NCBI RefSeq assembly: GCF_034931305.1 | Contig: NZ_JAYGHY010000019.1 | Span: 1-50,699, forward strand | Direction of reading: 5' to 3' | From: Cyanobium gracile_A | GTDB taxonomy: Bacteria > Cyanobacteriota > Cyanobacteriia > PCC-6307 > Cyanobiaceae | DNA length: 50,699 nt | Shown here: positions 49,806 to 50,699 of the stretch, piece after piece | Position numbering within the stretch: position 1 is the first letter of the stretch | Layout of the letters: every line of letters begins with the position of its first letter | Position numbers and translations under genes: made by a program | Notes under the pieces: model-generated | What the model saw: the letters and a program-made list of their open reading frames with translations, nothing else | Told to the model about the DNA's origin: nothing | Database searches by the model: none

Positions 49806-50699
49806 GCCCGCTCTCCCGTCTCCCCTGGGCCCGGCCCCTGCCGCTCAGCCTGGGCCTGGCCGGGTTGCTGGCCCTCGTCCAGCAGCAGCTGCTGCTGAAC
49901 CACCCGCCCCGGCTCGAGCGGCTCACCCCGGTGGCCGCCAGCTCCGGACCCGCCGCCCTGCAGGCCCGCTTCAGCCGGCCGATGGATCCTGCCAGCCTGG
50001 CCGCAAGCAGCAGCCTCTCGCCGGCCCTGGCCCACCGCTGGCTCGGCGACGGCGACACCCTGCTGCTCAACCTCTCCCCCGACCAGCGGATCAGCTCCCC
50101 CTTGATCCTCCAGCTCGCCGGCCGCGATCGCCGCGGCCTGGCCCTGCCCCCCCAGCGCTGGCAATGGGATCCGCGCCCCCGGCTGCTGGCGGTGGTGCCG
50201 GTGGGCGCCGGCGAGCAGGTGCAGCTGCGCGAGCACGACGGCCGCTGGCACCCGATCACGCCGGTCTGGCCGCGGATCACCATGCTCGAACCGCTCGGCA
50301 ACGGCGAGGCCGTGGCGGTGGTGGCCCGCTCCGAAGCCGGCCGCTTCCGGGTCTGGCGGGTGCCCCTGCGCCAGCAGCCCCTGCGCCCCCTGGGCCGCCA
50401 CGGCAACGCGGCGCCCAGCCCTGTGCAGGCCGGCAGTCCGGTGCCCCTCGGCCCCGCTGACATGGTCTTCGCCCACATCAGTGCCAACCGCCGCGGCGAG
50501 CTGCTGGTGCAGGCGGGCGGGGAGCAGCCCGACCAGGTGAGCCTCCAGTTCTGGCCGTCCAGGGGCGGCCCGCAGGACCTGCCGCTGCAGGCCAGCGGCG
50601 CCGTACGGCTGCTGCCGGAAGGCGGCTCGGCGGTGGTGCCGGAGATCGACGGCCTCAGCCTCCAGAACCTGCCGCCGCGGCCGCCCCGCCGTCAGACCC
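49802..50699 (+). CDS. Exported or anchored protein with Big_5-like domain (partial, cut by window end)
   Basis: The frame starts at ATG 49802, overlapping the TIGR03943 stop (ATGA), and is open to the window end, at least 299 codons. A hydrophobic N-terminal helix (~14-32) anchors or exports it. LQARFSRPMDPASLAAS at ~53-69 resembles a Big_5 Ig-like domain opening. The rest reads as repeated beta strands (LLAVVPVGAGEQVQLREHDG, MLEPLGNGEAVAVVARS), possibly a beta-propeller. Its role beside the permease pair is unknown. Confidence 0.65.
   Translation, partial: MSPLSRLPWARPLPLSLGLAGLLALVQQQLLLNHPPRLERLTPVAASSGPAALQARFSRPMDPASLAASSSLSPALAHRWLGDGDTLLLNLSPDQRISSPLILQLAGRDRRGLALPPQRWQWDPRPRLLAVVPVGAGEQVQLREHDGRWHPITPVWPRITMLEPLGNGEAVAVVARSEAGRFRVWRVPLRQQPLRPLGRHGNAAPSPVQAGSPVPLGPADMVFAHISANRRGELLVQAGGEQPDQVSLQFWPSRGGPQDLPLQASGAVRLLPEGGSAVVPEIDGLSLQNLPPRPPRRQT

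Noticed and set aside
1..50699. CRISPR array
   Set aside because: No regularly spaced direct repeats and no cas genes were seen on either strand.

Overview
The window is GC-rich cyanobacterial chromosome, most like a freshwater Cyanobium/Synechococcus picocyanobacterium. The evidence is ndhL next to trpA, a cyAbrB regulator, a c6-type cytochrome, a group 2 sigma factor, HIP1 palindromes (GCGATCGC) and a bidirectional NAD(P)-linked [NiFe] hydrogenase. Species assignment is inference; no marker rRNA is present.

Left part (1-9485, minus strand): a hydrogenase and maturation cluster reading hoxF-hoxU-hoxY-hoxH-hoxW-hypA, then an unrelated outer-membrane beta-barrel gene with its own terminator, then hypB-hypF (hypF runs off the left edge). 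The sixth hydrogenase gene, hoxE, lies 5.6 kb away (15131-15634, same strand). Between hoxE and hoxF sit a periplasmic substrate-binding lipoprotein (minus) and two overlapping plus-strand membrane genes for cyclic-di-GMP signalling. hoxE and hoxF carry the same 11-base element TGGCTAGCAAG at 21 and 22 bases before their start codons.

Middle part (15772-32200): housekeeping and accessory genes. They include a PAS-PAS-PAS-GGDEF sensor, a VOC protein, a small Nif11 protein, a DJ-1/PfpI protein, a thioredoxin/CcdA-like fusion, a thiamine-binding protein, a DUF2459 protein, tRNA-Leu(UAA), ndhL-DUF3007-trpA, a DUF938 methyltransferase, a YciI protein, cyAbrB overlapping a c-type cytochrome gene, a GNAT protein, a Nif11-cupin fusion, PsiE, DUF1232, a sigma factor, DUF2214, a matrixin-like protease, an orphan ZnuC-like ATPase and an NAD(P)-binding protein.

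Accessory part (32237-46511): a DUF1460 amidase-like gene, remnants of an ardC-like antirestriction gene and an IS481-type transposase, a 923-residue autotransporter, and a second, damaged DUF1460 copy that has lost its signal peptide and catalytic cysteine. Then follows an island of clearly lower GC with two large genes: a single-polypeptide type ISP restriction-modification enzyme (38187-43136) and an RloC/PrrC-like anticodon nuclease with a zinc-hook CxxC (43447-45891). This pair is the best candidate for an undescribed combined defence system: DNA restriction backed by tRNA cleavage.

Right part (46512-50699): GC-rich core sequence returns with a small membrane protein, hisIE, a QueD-like protein and an overlapping chain of a YcgR-like permease, a TIGR03943 partner and a partial Big_5-type protein cut by the window edge.
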